Shown here: positions 36,131 to 46,860 of the stretch, piece by piece
How positions within the stretch are numbered: position 1 is the first letter of the stretch
Layout: each line of letters begins with the position of its first letter
Source of the DNA: Bryoerythrophyllum caledonicum
Taxonomy: Eukaryota > Streptophyta > Bryopsida > Pottiales > Pottiaceae
DNA: 64,000 bases
Assembly (NCBI GenBank): GCA_963971425.1
Contig: OZ020521.1
Location: 250,501-314,500 of the forward strand
Reading direction: 5' to 3'
The notes under the pieces: generated by a model
Seen by the model: only the letters and a program-made list of their open reading frames with translations
Databases searched by the model: none
Told to the model about the DNA's origin: nothing
Position numbers and translations under genes: made by a program

Positions 36131-36450
36131 AGCGCGCGCCGCAGTAGTTGAGGTGAGAAAATGTGGCGAGAGAGGTGAGCTCCGAAGGCAAGCGCTTCCA
36201 CAACAACACACACAAACAACGCGCAGCGCAGTCTGATGATGACGATGAAGGCCAACGAGCCTCGCGCTCTTGTTGCGCGTTGAGATCAGCAGAAAAGGGT
36301 TTTGCACTCCCCTTCCCTGCTGACGTCACCCCTCCCTCTCCTTTCTTTGGGCCCCACAACATCCCTGCTGACGCCGCCTCTCCCTCGTTCCACAACATAT
36401 CTCTATTATTAACCCTTTACTGCCCAGCTCATGTTTCCCCAAAACCAAGA
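36131..36450 (-). promoter_or_regulatory. Promoter/leader of the copper chaperone gene with a TGACGTCA site
   Basis: GC-richer stretch before the start codon. The palindrome TGACGTCA lies at 36321-36328, about 190 bp upstream of the ATG. It is a perfect bZIP (TGA/CRE-type) binding site, and 'ctgacgccg' near 36370 is a near match. No copper-response GTAC cluster stands out. Function of the sites is inference. Confidence 0.4.
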
Positions 36451-36613
36451 TACGCGCTGATTCTTTTCTTTGAATTCAATTTGATGGAAATAGAATGCCT
36501 AATTTTTGTCTCCAACCTCACAAAATTGGACTCAAACCATGACCTAGACTCTCGGGAACTTTGCAAAACATCCAATGGTTGATGGAATAGATTATAGTGT
36601 TTGAAGATACCAT

Positions 36614-37488
36614 TTTTTTAATTTTTTTTTTTTTTTTGACACAAGTAAAGCGAAACTTTACTGCAAAGGGGAGGGGGGGAAAAACAGGAGGACCGGGCAG
36701 ACCCCGTCACGTCCAACGAGGCCGGATGAGAGCCCGGGCTAGGGTTAGAGGTTAGGAGGGGGGTTAGTCCTAGAAACTAATCACTGGTAACGCGTGACCG
36801 AGTGCCACTGAGGCTTCATATCAACCCACGACGCCAGAATGTTGTTGCAGCACCAAAGCTCCTTAAACCTCTTCGAAAACTTCGTGCACTTCTCAGGGGC
36901 TTGGGTACATCTCGACTGAGTCCTAGACCAAGCCGCGCGGCCGTAGTCAACAAGGCTGAGCCAGATCTTAGCCCTAAGCTTCTGCTTGTTCCAAATAGTC
37001 TCATTGAAGATGGCGTCATTCCTCTCGCTCCACAGGTGCCACAAGATAATACCTCTCAAAAGAATCCAAATCCCATTGATAGGAGTGAATTTCCTAGAGA
37101 TCCTATGCCTGAAGATACCATGCTTCCAGGTCAGTCTGAGCCCCTGCGGCATCTCCAGCTCGCGCGGCGCGTCCTCATCATTCCGGGCGGCAATGAGCTC
37201 CTCCGCCCTGCTTGAACAGCTAGAACCTTCACTCGGCGACGGGTGGACCTCATGCGCAGTGTTAATCCGACTAATGTTGTCCCTTCTCGGGACCCCTCTC
37301 CTTCTCCGCCAGCTGCGACTCCTCATAAACTCCGAGCTGTCGACCACCTTCCGCGTATTCTTATTGACATCGTACCTCGGCAGCATGTTGTTCAAAAGAT
37401 TAGCGCTCCACGTCCAGGACTCCTTAGCAGATTTGCAGTCCCAGAATCTGTGCATGACAGTCTCCGGCGCTCCCACCTCACGGACCTA
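36614..37488 (-). mobile_element. 5'-truncated plant L1-type LINE fragment
   Basis: An 875-bp insert on the - strand, ending in a poly(A) run (T-run 36614-36637 on the + strand). It is flanked by a perfect 10-bp duplication, AAGATACCAT, at 36604-36613 and 37489-37498. Only the last part of the second reading frame remains. Poly(A), a short duplication and 5' truncation are typical of L1 insertion, and this element is unrelated to the Dualen-like LINE. Confidence 0.85.
36781..37476 (-). pseudogene. C-terminal zinc-binding domain of plant L1 reverse transcriptase
   Basis: A 231-codon frame beginning MGAPETVMHRFWDCKSAKESW, which is the second half of the zf-RVT domain of plant L1 ORF2 proteins (H and C ligands in HRFWDC; the usual first Cys pair is missing because of truncation). 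The family-typical segment RGIILWHLWSERNDAIFNE follows about 110 residues later. Between them lies a charged insert (RSRSWRRRRGVPRR). It is open to its stop at 36781, but with neither polymerase nor endonuclease it cannot move by itself. Confidence 0.8.
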
Positions 37489-37724
37489 AAGATACCATAT
37501 ATTGGTAATGAGAATTGTGGACTTTAGAGGGTGTACTACTTTATCCATCAATAGATTCTTGCAAGAATTCTTGTACTTTAAATAAAACAGGTTCACATGT
37601 GCATTAGGCTTATTGATTCGCATTGACATATCATTTGTAAAAAAAACATTTGTACATGATTATTGATGATTTTTTTACCTTTGTCTACTTGATTGTATAC
37701 AAAAATGTTCCAAACTTGTAGGAA

Positions 37725-39298
37725 TTTAAACGGAAGTCTTGTCTCCCATGAGAGAGATCAACAATCACAAAACAATGAAGAATCTCGTAAAGACAAATTT
37801 CAATCAAAGTTTAAGCCCAAAATCATTTTGCATGTGTATGAGATACAACATAGTATGCCGCATGGTATTCATTGTAGTTTAGTGTATTTGATGTATTTTG
37901 AGTTGTATTCCTAGCTTTTCCATGAATTCTATAATTCCAAATCATGATTTTGATTTTTTCACATTGCTCATGTAATGTGTGCCCAAATCTAAACTTCAAA
38001 TTCCACAATCTAATTCCTCATGAATTTCATGCAAATTGAGTTTTAACATCTCCAGAGTCCCATTTTGGGTCCCATGGACACTGAAGGGTTGAAGAATCAA
38101 GTAGATATCCATTGTCTCCAAGGGGGCAAGGGCAATCCTTCAATAAACTTGCTCCAATCCAACACACTATAATATTCTAATTTATGTTGTCTTAATAATC
38201 TAGCATTCTTTTCTTGTTGTCTAGTTGATGATTCTATGATTTAAGATGGTAAAAGTACTTCTAAAAATGGAAAATTTTGGGAAATTTATACTGAGGTAGA
38301 ATGCCACCAAACTCCTTGGTTAAGGCATGGTGAGGTTCATATCCTCAAGCTATATGATATACCTGAATGTAGAAGTTGTCAAAATTCATTTAATTTTCAA
38401 AAATTGTTACATGTTATGGCAATCTTGGATTTGAATTCTTGTCAGATCCATTCTTTAATTTGGAAGGTGATGTTTTTAAAACCAAAACCTGCTTTTAAAG
38501 TAATAAAAAGGCTGATATTAGTTGAATGTGTGTTTGTTTCATAATTGAGCATATGTTTACATGATGTAGGTAAGCAATTTATAAAAGTACTACAAGATAT
38601 GCACTTACACTATGATCATGATTTGACCTTGTACTACATCAAAACATGTTCCAAATAGTAGAGTTTTTCTTAAAGTCACCAAACTACATTAGATAGTCAC
38701 CCCAAATCTTACGGTTTTATGTTAGTAACTGGGACCACATGGTGACTTGGCTTGGGAAAGGTTTGGGGAAACTATTGGTCAACTCTTTGAGAACTTAGGG
38801 TACTATGGAAGAGCTTTAGCTTGCTTGGGGTAGGGCCCAAGAGCATTGATTACCAAGCATTTCATTGGAGTAGAAAAAAGGATATGAACTTCCTCATGCT
38901 CTCTTTCTTTTCATCTTTGAATCTCATACGATCTGGCACCATATTCCTCTTGGCTTGCCTCTTTGGGAAGCACTTTCAGAAAAACTCTAGTGTCTCCATG
39001 ACTTGACTAGAAGCTTACTATGATTACTCACTGTCATGTCAAAATTTTAAAAGACAATCTTTTGTACTTTACTCGACAATGAAAGTTGAGTGAAGTTAGA
39101 CAAGGACTTTAGATACAAACTTAATTAACACCAATGGAGACAAAAATTGGACCTTTACTAGCTTTGAGAGTGACAACAGTTCAACAGTGATGGTGATTGG
39201 ACCTTGCATTCGCTTTAACTGCCAAGCTTAATCCTTTGCGGAAGACAAACATGTAGGTGATCATTTTTTAAGTAAACTGCAAGTATCGGAACCGCGAG
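37725..39298. other. AT-rich region without a recognised gene
   Basis: About 1.6 kb with no long open frame, no recognisable protein similarity and no clear tandem repeat. Confidence 0.4.
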
Positions 39299-40082
39299 CT
39301 TGGATGGGACATGACCTCTCTTTTATTTCTTGAAAGTGAGTAAAAATACTTCTTTTTTACTTTAGAGACCACCAAGCTTTTGCATACCTAATAATGATTT
39401 CAGTTGAGAGACCACCAAATTGTTCCATGTCTAATAGCAATTAAAGTAAAGAATGAAACATAAAGCATTATTATGTAAATAAAAAAGACTACCCTTGAGA
39501 GGTGGAAGTAGTTTCATAGTACTAAACCTATGTCTGGTGGGCATCAATTTAGTAAAAAATGTGAACTTTAGTTTTTTTAATAAGCTCGGAAATATTCAAC
39601 AATGTTCAATTTTTTGTTTGCACAAATTTTTAGAAATCATTTCTACTTCAAAAACCAACATCTCTAGTTATTTAAATTTGTATTTGATTAATAACTAGGT
39701 ACAATTTTATTTTTTGTTTTAACAAACTTTTACAGGTTGTTCCTTACACAACAAGAAGGGTCCTACCGTGAATTAAGAAGGAGGCCGTTGTGAATAAAGT
39801 GTATGTTTGTTCCACCACTAAATTGATGCCCACCGGACATAGGTTTAGTACTATGAAACTACTTCCACTTCTCAAGGGTAGTCTTTTTTATTTACATGAT
39901 AATTCTTTTTGTTTCATTATTTACTTTGATTGCTGTTAGACATAGAATAGTTTGGTGGTCTCTCGACCAAAATCCTTATTAGATATGCAAAAGCTTAGTG
40001 GTCTTTGAACTTAAAAAAAGGTACTTTCACTCACTTTCAAGAAATAAAAGAGAGGTCATGTTCTAGCGTGTATCTAAGTTGT
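39299..40082. repeat. Inverted repeat with arms of about 250 bp containing LINE 3' sequence
   Basis: The left arm (39299-39551) and the right arm (39826-40082) are reverse complements with modest divergence, separated by about 275 bp. The inner part of each arm matches the LINE 3' untranslated region ('ggtggaagtagtttcatagtactaaacctatgtc' type sequence); the outer part ('tctcttttatttcttgaaagtgagt') is non-LINE. A further decayed piece of the LINE 3' end lies at 39750-39825. A transcript through it would fold into a long hairpin. Confidence 0.65.
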
Positions 40083-40372
40083 TTTTCTCTTCTTAAATTC
40101 TAATAGTACATTACTTTGAAAAAGTATCTAGAAGAAATCAAACAATTAGATTATGATTGAGATTATAATTAAGCACCAATATAACAAATTTCTCATATCA
40201 TTGGTCCTTTAAAACTAATTTCAATGCAATTCTAGGAGTCTAAAGGATCTACAACTCAAAATTGGCACAAAGGCTATCACATTAACAAACAACCTTCAAA
40301 AATAGTCAAGTGAAATTTTTTCCTCTTGAAGTACAAAGTTGCACTTGTCTACAATGATGGCTATTGTATGTA

Positions 40373-41670
40373 CCTAGCAATAAGTAAACGTTCTTTTTGC
40401 TTATGTACGTTTCCACACTACACTGCTACCAACTTTGACACCCTTTAAAGCGCTGAAAAATGTCATTTTATCATGAAAATTTTGGCACAAGATCATTTCT
40501 ATGTTGAAAACATGTGTGAAAAATTTAAAGTGCAGAAGATGATTATAAAAAAAGATATCCAAGAATTACCAATATGGGGTAGCTGTAAATAAAGTTTCAC
40601 ATCTACCAACTTTGACAACCTCCCAAGAACTGAGAGAATTTTTTTCCATGGAATTTTAGCATTAGACCATCTTTGTGTTGATTACATATTAAAAAAATTC
40701 AAGTCCAAAAGATCCACAAAAATAAAACTAATTCAAAATCTAGTAACATGTGTAATTGTGAGAAACATTTCAATCCTAGCCAACTATGACACAATCCCAA
40801 GGATTGAGTTTTTTGTTTTTTACCATGAAATTTTGGGCATGAGACTATCTTTATGTTGATCACATTGGTGCCAAATTTGAAGGCCAAAATATCTACATAT
40901 CAAAATATTTGAAATCTACCAACAAGTATATTGTGAGAAACATTTCATTGCTGCTAACTTTGACACCCTCCCAAGGATTTTATTTTTTATTTTTTCCCAT
41001 GGTATTCTGGACATAAGACCATCTCTATGTTGATAATACGTGTGCTTAATTTTAAGTCCAAAAGACCCACAATAGAAAAGAAACAAATCTAAATCTACCA
41101 ATATGTGTAGTTGGGAGAAACAATCAGAGAAACCATTTCTCCATTGCCCACTTTGGCACCCTCCCTAGGTCGGGAAAATTGTTAAGTGACCATGAATTTT
41201 TTGGCACAAAATCACCTTCAAGTTGATAACATGTGTGCCAAAATTCAAGGCCAAATGATGAGTACAAAAAACCATCTTCAAAATCTACCAAAATATGTAG
41301 CTATGAGAAATAGTTTTTGAATATCCTTTTGTGTATTCATCATGTGGCCATGGAATTTTTCACACTTAATATAAACATAGATATGATCTTGTGCCAAAAA
41401 TTTCACGATAAATTAAAAAAGAATCAGCCCTAGGGAGGGTGTCAAAGTTGGTAGTTGTAAATAGCTCACAACTATTTATCTTGGTAGATTTTAAATAGTT
41501 TTTTTAGTATTCATCTTGTGGGCTTGAAATATGGCATACATGTTGTCAACGTAGAAAAAATCTTGTGTAAAAATTTCATGGTAAATTGACAAATTTTCAG
41601 CTCTTAGGAGGGTGTCAAAGTTGGCAGCAGTGTAGTGTGGAAACGTACATAAACGTATACTCATTGCCGG
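40373..41670. mobile_element. Foldback-type element built from repeats of about 175 bp
   Basis: About 1.3 kb with inverted ends that share ACGTTTCCACACTACACTGC and then CCAACTTTGACACCCT. Inside, the unit that starts CCAACTTTGACACCCT is repeated directly near 40426, 40603, 40776, 40951 and 41145 (period about 175 bp), and twice in inverted orientation ending near 41454 and 41626. It has no coding capacity. Long inverted ends made of subterminal direct repeats are typical of foldback or MULE-like elements. The exact ends (about CCTAGCAATAAG / CCGGCAATGAG) and the target duplication are not resolved. Confidence 0.65.
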
Positions 41671-42544
41671 ATGCAATACAATACATACAAAAATGTTGAT
41701 ATTGTGGATTTTTAAGAGTTCACTCCTTCAAAAAAAGGTGAGACTCGTGAATTAGTTTTTTAATGGCCTTTGATTACCTAGATACAATAGTATTCACAAA
41801 AATAATTTGATCTAATTTTAAGGCCCAAATGATTCTTTTTTGTCTAGGGATACTTTTCAACAACTTTACCATAGTATTACTGTATTTGTACATGTTTGGA
41901 TGGAAGCCAAAAGAAGAAGAAGAACTCTGGTCCCCATGAGGAGGCCACAGTGAATAAAGCGTCTATTTGATCCACTAGTGAACCAATGTCCATCAGACAT
42001 AGGTTTAGTAGTCTGGAACTACTCCCCCCTTTTGAGAATAGACACTACGTAACTTGTAACCGTTAAGCAGTAACTAGTAACAAGGGACTGTGGACCAATA
42101 AGAGCCACAGGGCTCAGTTCCAAGACATGATTAGTGGAGGTTGATTGTGTGCTTTTGAGAGGTTTTTAGGGGGTACTATTAAGTTTGGGTAGGGATTCGT
42201 TATTTTCATTTTTTTGTTTGTATAGGAGAATGGACATCGCATGTTGGATAGCAATGGCGTTAATTATTGTGAATATCTTTTTAATTGGGTTAATAGAAAT
42301 ATTGAATGATTTTTTGAGGCTTTTCAAAAAGGGGATAAAAGTAGTAGCTTTAGCTCCAGCGGTGATGACAATAAGGGGGTCAACTTTCCATCCAAGAGCT
42401 GTAATGTCATTAATAAGTGGTTAATATTTATTAATTTTGTTTTCAATAGCTTCTTGGAAAAATCTATCATGTCAGTATTTGAATTTGATCAATTAGATAG
42501 TTTGTGTTAATGTGGTCCGGTGGATGGTTTAGGTACGATAGTCT

Positions 42545-42809
42545 TGTTAGAGACTAGAGTTTCTCATAGTTATCATGATATTGTAAATAGTTGAGGTAAA
42601 TTTAGATGGGAAAGAAATGGAGAGAAAATGGAGAGATGCAAATAGAGCTTAAAATAGTCCCCTATGAATTGGGAGAGGTTGTTATCAATCGGTACTATAA
42701 GTAAAGGCCTTCAAAAGAAGGACGTATCTCACTCCAAACATTGTTTGTAATATCGTGTGTGTTTCATTTGCTTGTGCAATCATTTCTCTACTTCTTTTGA
42801 ACCTCAATA
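42545..42809 (+). repeat. Left LTR of the copia fossil
   Basis: A 265-bp direct repeat of 49716-49981. It starts TGTTAGAG and ends CCTCAATA, directly next to the primer-binding site. It contains 'tactataagta' near 42691, a possible TATA-type promoter. Confidence 0.85.
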
Positions 42810-42823
42810 GGTTATGGGCCCAC
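42810..42823 (+). promoter_or_regulatory. Primer-binding site matching the anticodon arm of initiator tRNA
   Basis: GGTTATGGGCCCAC is complementary to the anticodon stem-loop region of eukaryotic initiator tRNA-Met (GUGGGCCCAUAACC), not to its 3' end. Drosophila copia is known to prime from this internal half-tRNA site, whereas most plant copia elements use the tRNA 3' end. Confidence 0.75.
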
Positions 42824-44500
42824 TCATGTGAGTTGTGTGTGTAGAATTTTGGTGCAAATTGGTTAGGAGAAGATCTTGAGAGTCTTTGAGTGTAGGAGGT
42901 GCACAAGATTCAATTTAGAGCATTGGAGGTGTACAAGAGTTGACTCAAGGTTGTTGAAGCATTGGAGGTGCACAACTTTTGATTCAAGGTCGTTGGAAGC
43001 ATTGGAGGTGATTAAGGACGGCCCAAGGAGTTTTTGGGAGCATTGAAAGTGCACATTCAAGGGTGTCGACTTTGTAAGTGTTTACATTTGCACTTGTGCA
43101 TTTCTGAACACGCCCATATACATAGTACACAATTTGTATGGGTAGCCTTGAAACTTGAGTGTTTTAGGTGTGTGTGCACTTCGCCCATTTACATAATAAA
43201 GAATCCGTATGGGTAGCTTTGAAATTTGAGTGTTGTAGGTGCAAAAGTGCACATTTGAGCCTAAAAATGGCTCATTTGAGTGATTGAGGTGCACTAGTGC
43301 AAATTGGAAGTTAGGAATTAGTGTTGAAGTGCAAATATGACAATATATGATGGCAAGAGTGCTATAGTCATTGACAAGTTCAAAGGTGAGAACTTGAATC
43401 TTTGGAAGTTCAAGATGGGGATGGTGTTGGCATCTATGGGCCTTTGGGAGATTGTGGATGACTCCAAGGAGCCTCCATCCGAAGACAATGATCCAAACGT
43501 GAAGAAGGACTATAATTGGCATGTGAAAAAGGTCATGTCAATCATTGGCCTCAACTTCGTTGACAACCAATTTGCCGACATCAAAAGTTCCATGGGACCC
43601 GCGGAAATATGGAAGAATTTGTGGAACATCCACAATATAAAGAGCTTGTCCAACAACCTCTTCAGTTGCCGCAAGTTCTTCACAATCAAGATGCAAGAGG
43701 GAGATGATTTATTTAATCATGTCAACGAAGTGAAGGCATTTGTGTATGAACTTACTTGCTTTGATATCCCGATGAGAGATGAAGATGTGGTCATGACCTT
43801 GCTTGAGAGTTTGCAGCTGTCATACAAACACTTGATGAGTGCGTTAGAGACCTTGGCAATGAAGGAGCTCACCATGGAGTTTGTGACGGCGCGGTTAACG
43901 CACAAAGTGTCCAAGCGCAAGGAAGAGGAGTCCAATGGCAACGATGCAGCCTTAGTGTCAAACAAAACAAGTGAAGAGGCTTTTCTTCTTTACGTAGCAA
44001 GCTCAAGGTATGTTACAATGGTCGCAAACCGGGCCACATTGCACGAAATTGCTTTAAGCCGAAGATGTAGGAGCGAGACAACGCGAACCTAGCAAAGGAG
44101 AAGGAGAACGCCAATCATGCAAAGGAGGATGATGACTATGCATTTGTAACTGAAGGTGGACCACATTCCAAGTCCATGTGTGAGTCAATCATGGATGCGA
44201 GCGCCACAAAACACTTGACACCTCATAAGGCGGCATTTCACATGTATGAAATATTTACTCCACCTAACGTGCATTTGGGCGATGATAGTGTTATAGAGGC
44301 CGTTGGCGTCGGATCTATCGTTGTTGAAGTGCTTGTGAGGGATTGTTCTAAGAGGTTTAGAATCAAGGACGTTCTCCATGTGACCAAGTTGCAAGCAAAC
44401 TTGCTCTCGGTGAACAAATTTGTGACAAGTGGAATAAAGGTGCATTTCAACATGGATGGATCTGTGTTGAGGGCACCAAATAAATATGTTCTTGTATTAG

Positions 44501-46860
44501 TGTGGGAGTCTGAAACTCCCACTTGGTTGCCTCTACCAAAAAACTTAGTTAAAATAGGATTTTTAGTCTTAATTATATAGAAAAATAGTTAGTTGGAATT
44601 AGATTAGATAGCAGATAGTGAAAATAGGAAAATGCTTAAGTTAACTACGTTTATAGTGATGATAAAACCGGGTCTTAAAATCACTAACTTAGTCCCGGGA
44701 ATCAATTCAAAGAGTCTCGGAAGAGATTTCAGGATGTAATTCTAAAATCACCACTTAACCTAAATTAATTGGTTAAGCTTAGAAGGTAGTTAGATTAATT
44801 AGAAAGTAGTTTAGTTCCTTCATTTTGTTGTTGTAGACACAAATTCTTGTTCAAAAGAATAGGAATTTAGTTATATGAGACAAAATAAATAGAAAAGAAT
44901 AAAATATGAGGATTTTAAAAAAAAATTTAAATAAAAAAATTAAAATAAAATAAATACATACTCGGGTATCAACCTGAGTATGAACAAGCCTGGGTATCAA
45001 CCCGGCTACGGGACGATAGTCGGCTACCCAAGTATCACCCGGGCAGCAGCCGACCTCCCTCCAGCCGCCCTCCAAGTTCTCTCCCCCCGTCCCTCCTCTC
45101 TCCAGAGCTCTTCCCCTCTCCAAAACTATCCTCCCCCTCTCTCTAGCAACCTCCTCACTCCTTCTCTAATTTCCCTCCCCCCTCAAATTTTTCCCTCTAT
45201 CTCCCTCTCTAGTTCTCTCTCTCATAGTATCTCCCTCTCTCTATTTAAGTCTTTTATGCAGTTGGGGTTTTGAAGAAGAAGAAGATGAGAAGGTGCAACA
45301 AGGTGGTTTTCAAGGAAGAAGAAGAAGAGGTGGTTTTCAAGGAAGTAGAAGAAGAGGTGGTTTTGAAGAAGAGGTGGTTTTGAAAAGGAGGTGGCGCAAG
45401 CTAGGGCTTGAAGAAGATTGGTGGCACCTAGGGTTTGAACCACCAAAACTAAGGTTTGATGGTGAAGGAGGTTTGTAGCCGCCAGAAGATCAAAGAGACA
45501 AAAATTTACGGAGGTTGCGGATGCAACAAGGAGTTGGAAAACAAAGGTGATTCATGCTCATGTTGGGTTTCTCTTGTTTATGCAAACTTCTTTCCTTGTA
45601 AGTTTATTTTTCTCTTTCTACCTGGGTGACCTCCAGTAACATCCTCTCTAGTCTAGAGAAAAAGTCCCCCGGTAGACTCTATTTAGACCATATTGTTACT
45701 TCTTATACGTGTGAGTCTACGTTGGTGTCATATTATTTGTTTTCTATTGTCTTAGCCTTGTGGCAAGTCTTTCGTTTAGGTTTTCTCTATCCTCCTATCC
45801 TCTCTAGGTCTTGCCCAAATATTCTATCATTTTCCCGGTCTCTCCGATCAACCGAAAAATTCTCTTTCTAAGTCTTGTTCTCCCAGGTTCTTTCCTTGTA
45901 TTGATCATAGGTGATAGTGTTTCGTTAGTGTGTTGTTAAATACGTGAGATACCTACATCCACGTATTCTAGCAAAGTGTTCCGGAGTAGTACACTAGTTG
46001 ACTTGTGTTTTCCGGGCCGGACCCGAGATTGTGATAAGTTGATAGTGAAATTGGTATAAATACAACGCACATCCAGGAGTAAGCCCATCCCGGACAACAT
46101 AACTCCATTGGTAACACGGATGCTTTCGAAGATTGATCCGAACAAATGGGAAGGAATTGCAAAAGGAAAATACTTTGAGGAAGGTGGTTGAGTTTTTCAC
46201 GATAGCCTCCCTTAAGTGGGAAGTGTTTGGATCGGTGGGGAGGAGGGGTAATATCCTTGCTCTTGGTACACTTGAAGAAATCCCCGCTAAGCCTGAGTCC
46301 GAAGAATTCCGGGGTTTCTATCCTCGTAGTGGACAAGTTTCAACGATCCCCGTGGAAGGTTGACTTGCTCATATGATTTGCTTAGCTCTAATATGTTGTG
46401 AGTCTTATATATTCTTGGTTTGATTCATTGGATGTGGTTGTAGTTGGAACCCAGGCTTGTGTGACCGGTTTACCAGGACAAGTTTTTGGTAGATTGTGAA
46501 GACCGTAAACCGGTTGCAACCTTTTTAACTCTTTCAAGGTGTAGGGTTAGATTGTGGATATTGAGGCCTCTAGACTGCGAGAACGGAGGGCAGTGATTTT
46601 TCGGGCACTGTAAAAGCTTACCGGAAAACTACTGACGCTCAACAGAGTTTAAGTAAAACACTTGTGGTTACTTGTTATCAGTTACTAAGGTACCGGAGAA
46701 GCCATCCTCCGGGATCTGCTGAGGTATTAAGTGTGAAGTGTTGTTAAGATTTAAAGAATTTGATGCACGATAAAAATCCCTGGAAACGATCTAGCTAGGT
46801 GGGCTCGCTTAAGGTTAATTTTGGTTAACTTTGAAAATTACGAACGACTAGACTACGACA
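44501..46860. mobile_element. LTR-type insertion (probable solo LTR) inside the copia fossil
   Basis: A 2,360-bp insert starting TGTGGGAGTC and ending ACTACGACA. It is flanked by a 5-bp duplication, ATTAG (44496-44500, 46861-46865). It opens with a palindrome, TGGGAGT...ACTCCCA. TG...CA ends plus a 5-bp duplication point to an LTR element; no coding domain and no repeated ends are seen within it, so a large solo LTR is likely. It includes a CT-rich tract (45060-45240) and 'gaagaagaggtggtttt' tandem words (45270-45390). It must be younger than the copia element it splits. Confidence 0.65.

Larger units (their letters stand above)
36470..37724. repeat. Right arm of an inverted repeat flanking the copper chaperone gene (split by L1 insertion)
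   Basis: Bases 36470-36603 and 37499-37724 together match, in reverse complement and at roughly 80 percent by eye, the stretch 33060-32690. Shared markers include 'gatggaatagattatagtgtt', 'tttatccatcaatagattc' and 'cattgacatatcat'. The arms bracket the gene at 34884-36130. Confidence 0.6.

Noticed and set aside
35850-36236. + strand Lys/Arg-rich frame over the first intron and exon 1 of the copper chaperone gene
   Set aside because: It is antisense to a well-supported gene and has low-complexity composition.
40426-41150. Regularly spaced 175-bp repeats considered as a CRISPR-like or satellite array
   Set aside because: The genome is eukaryotic, the units are contiguous and diverged without spacers, and they end in an inverted arrangement with matching termini.
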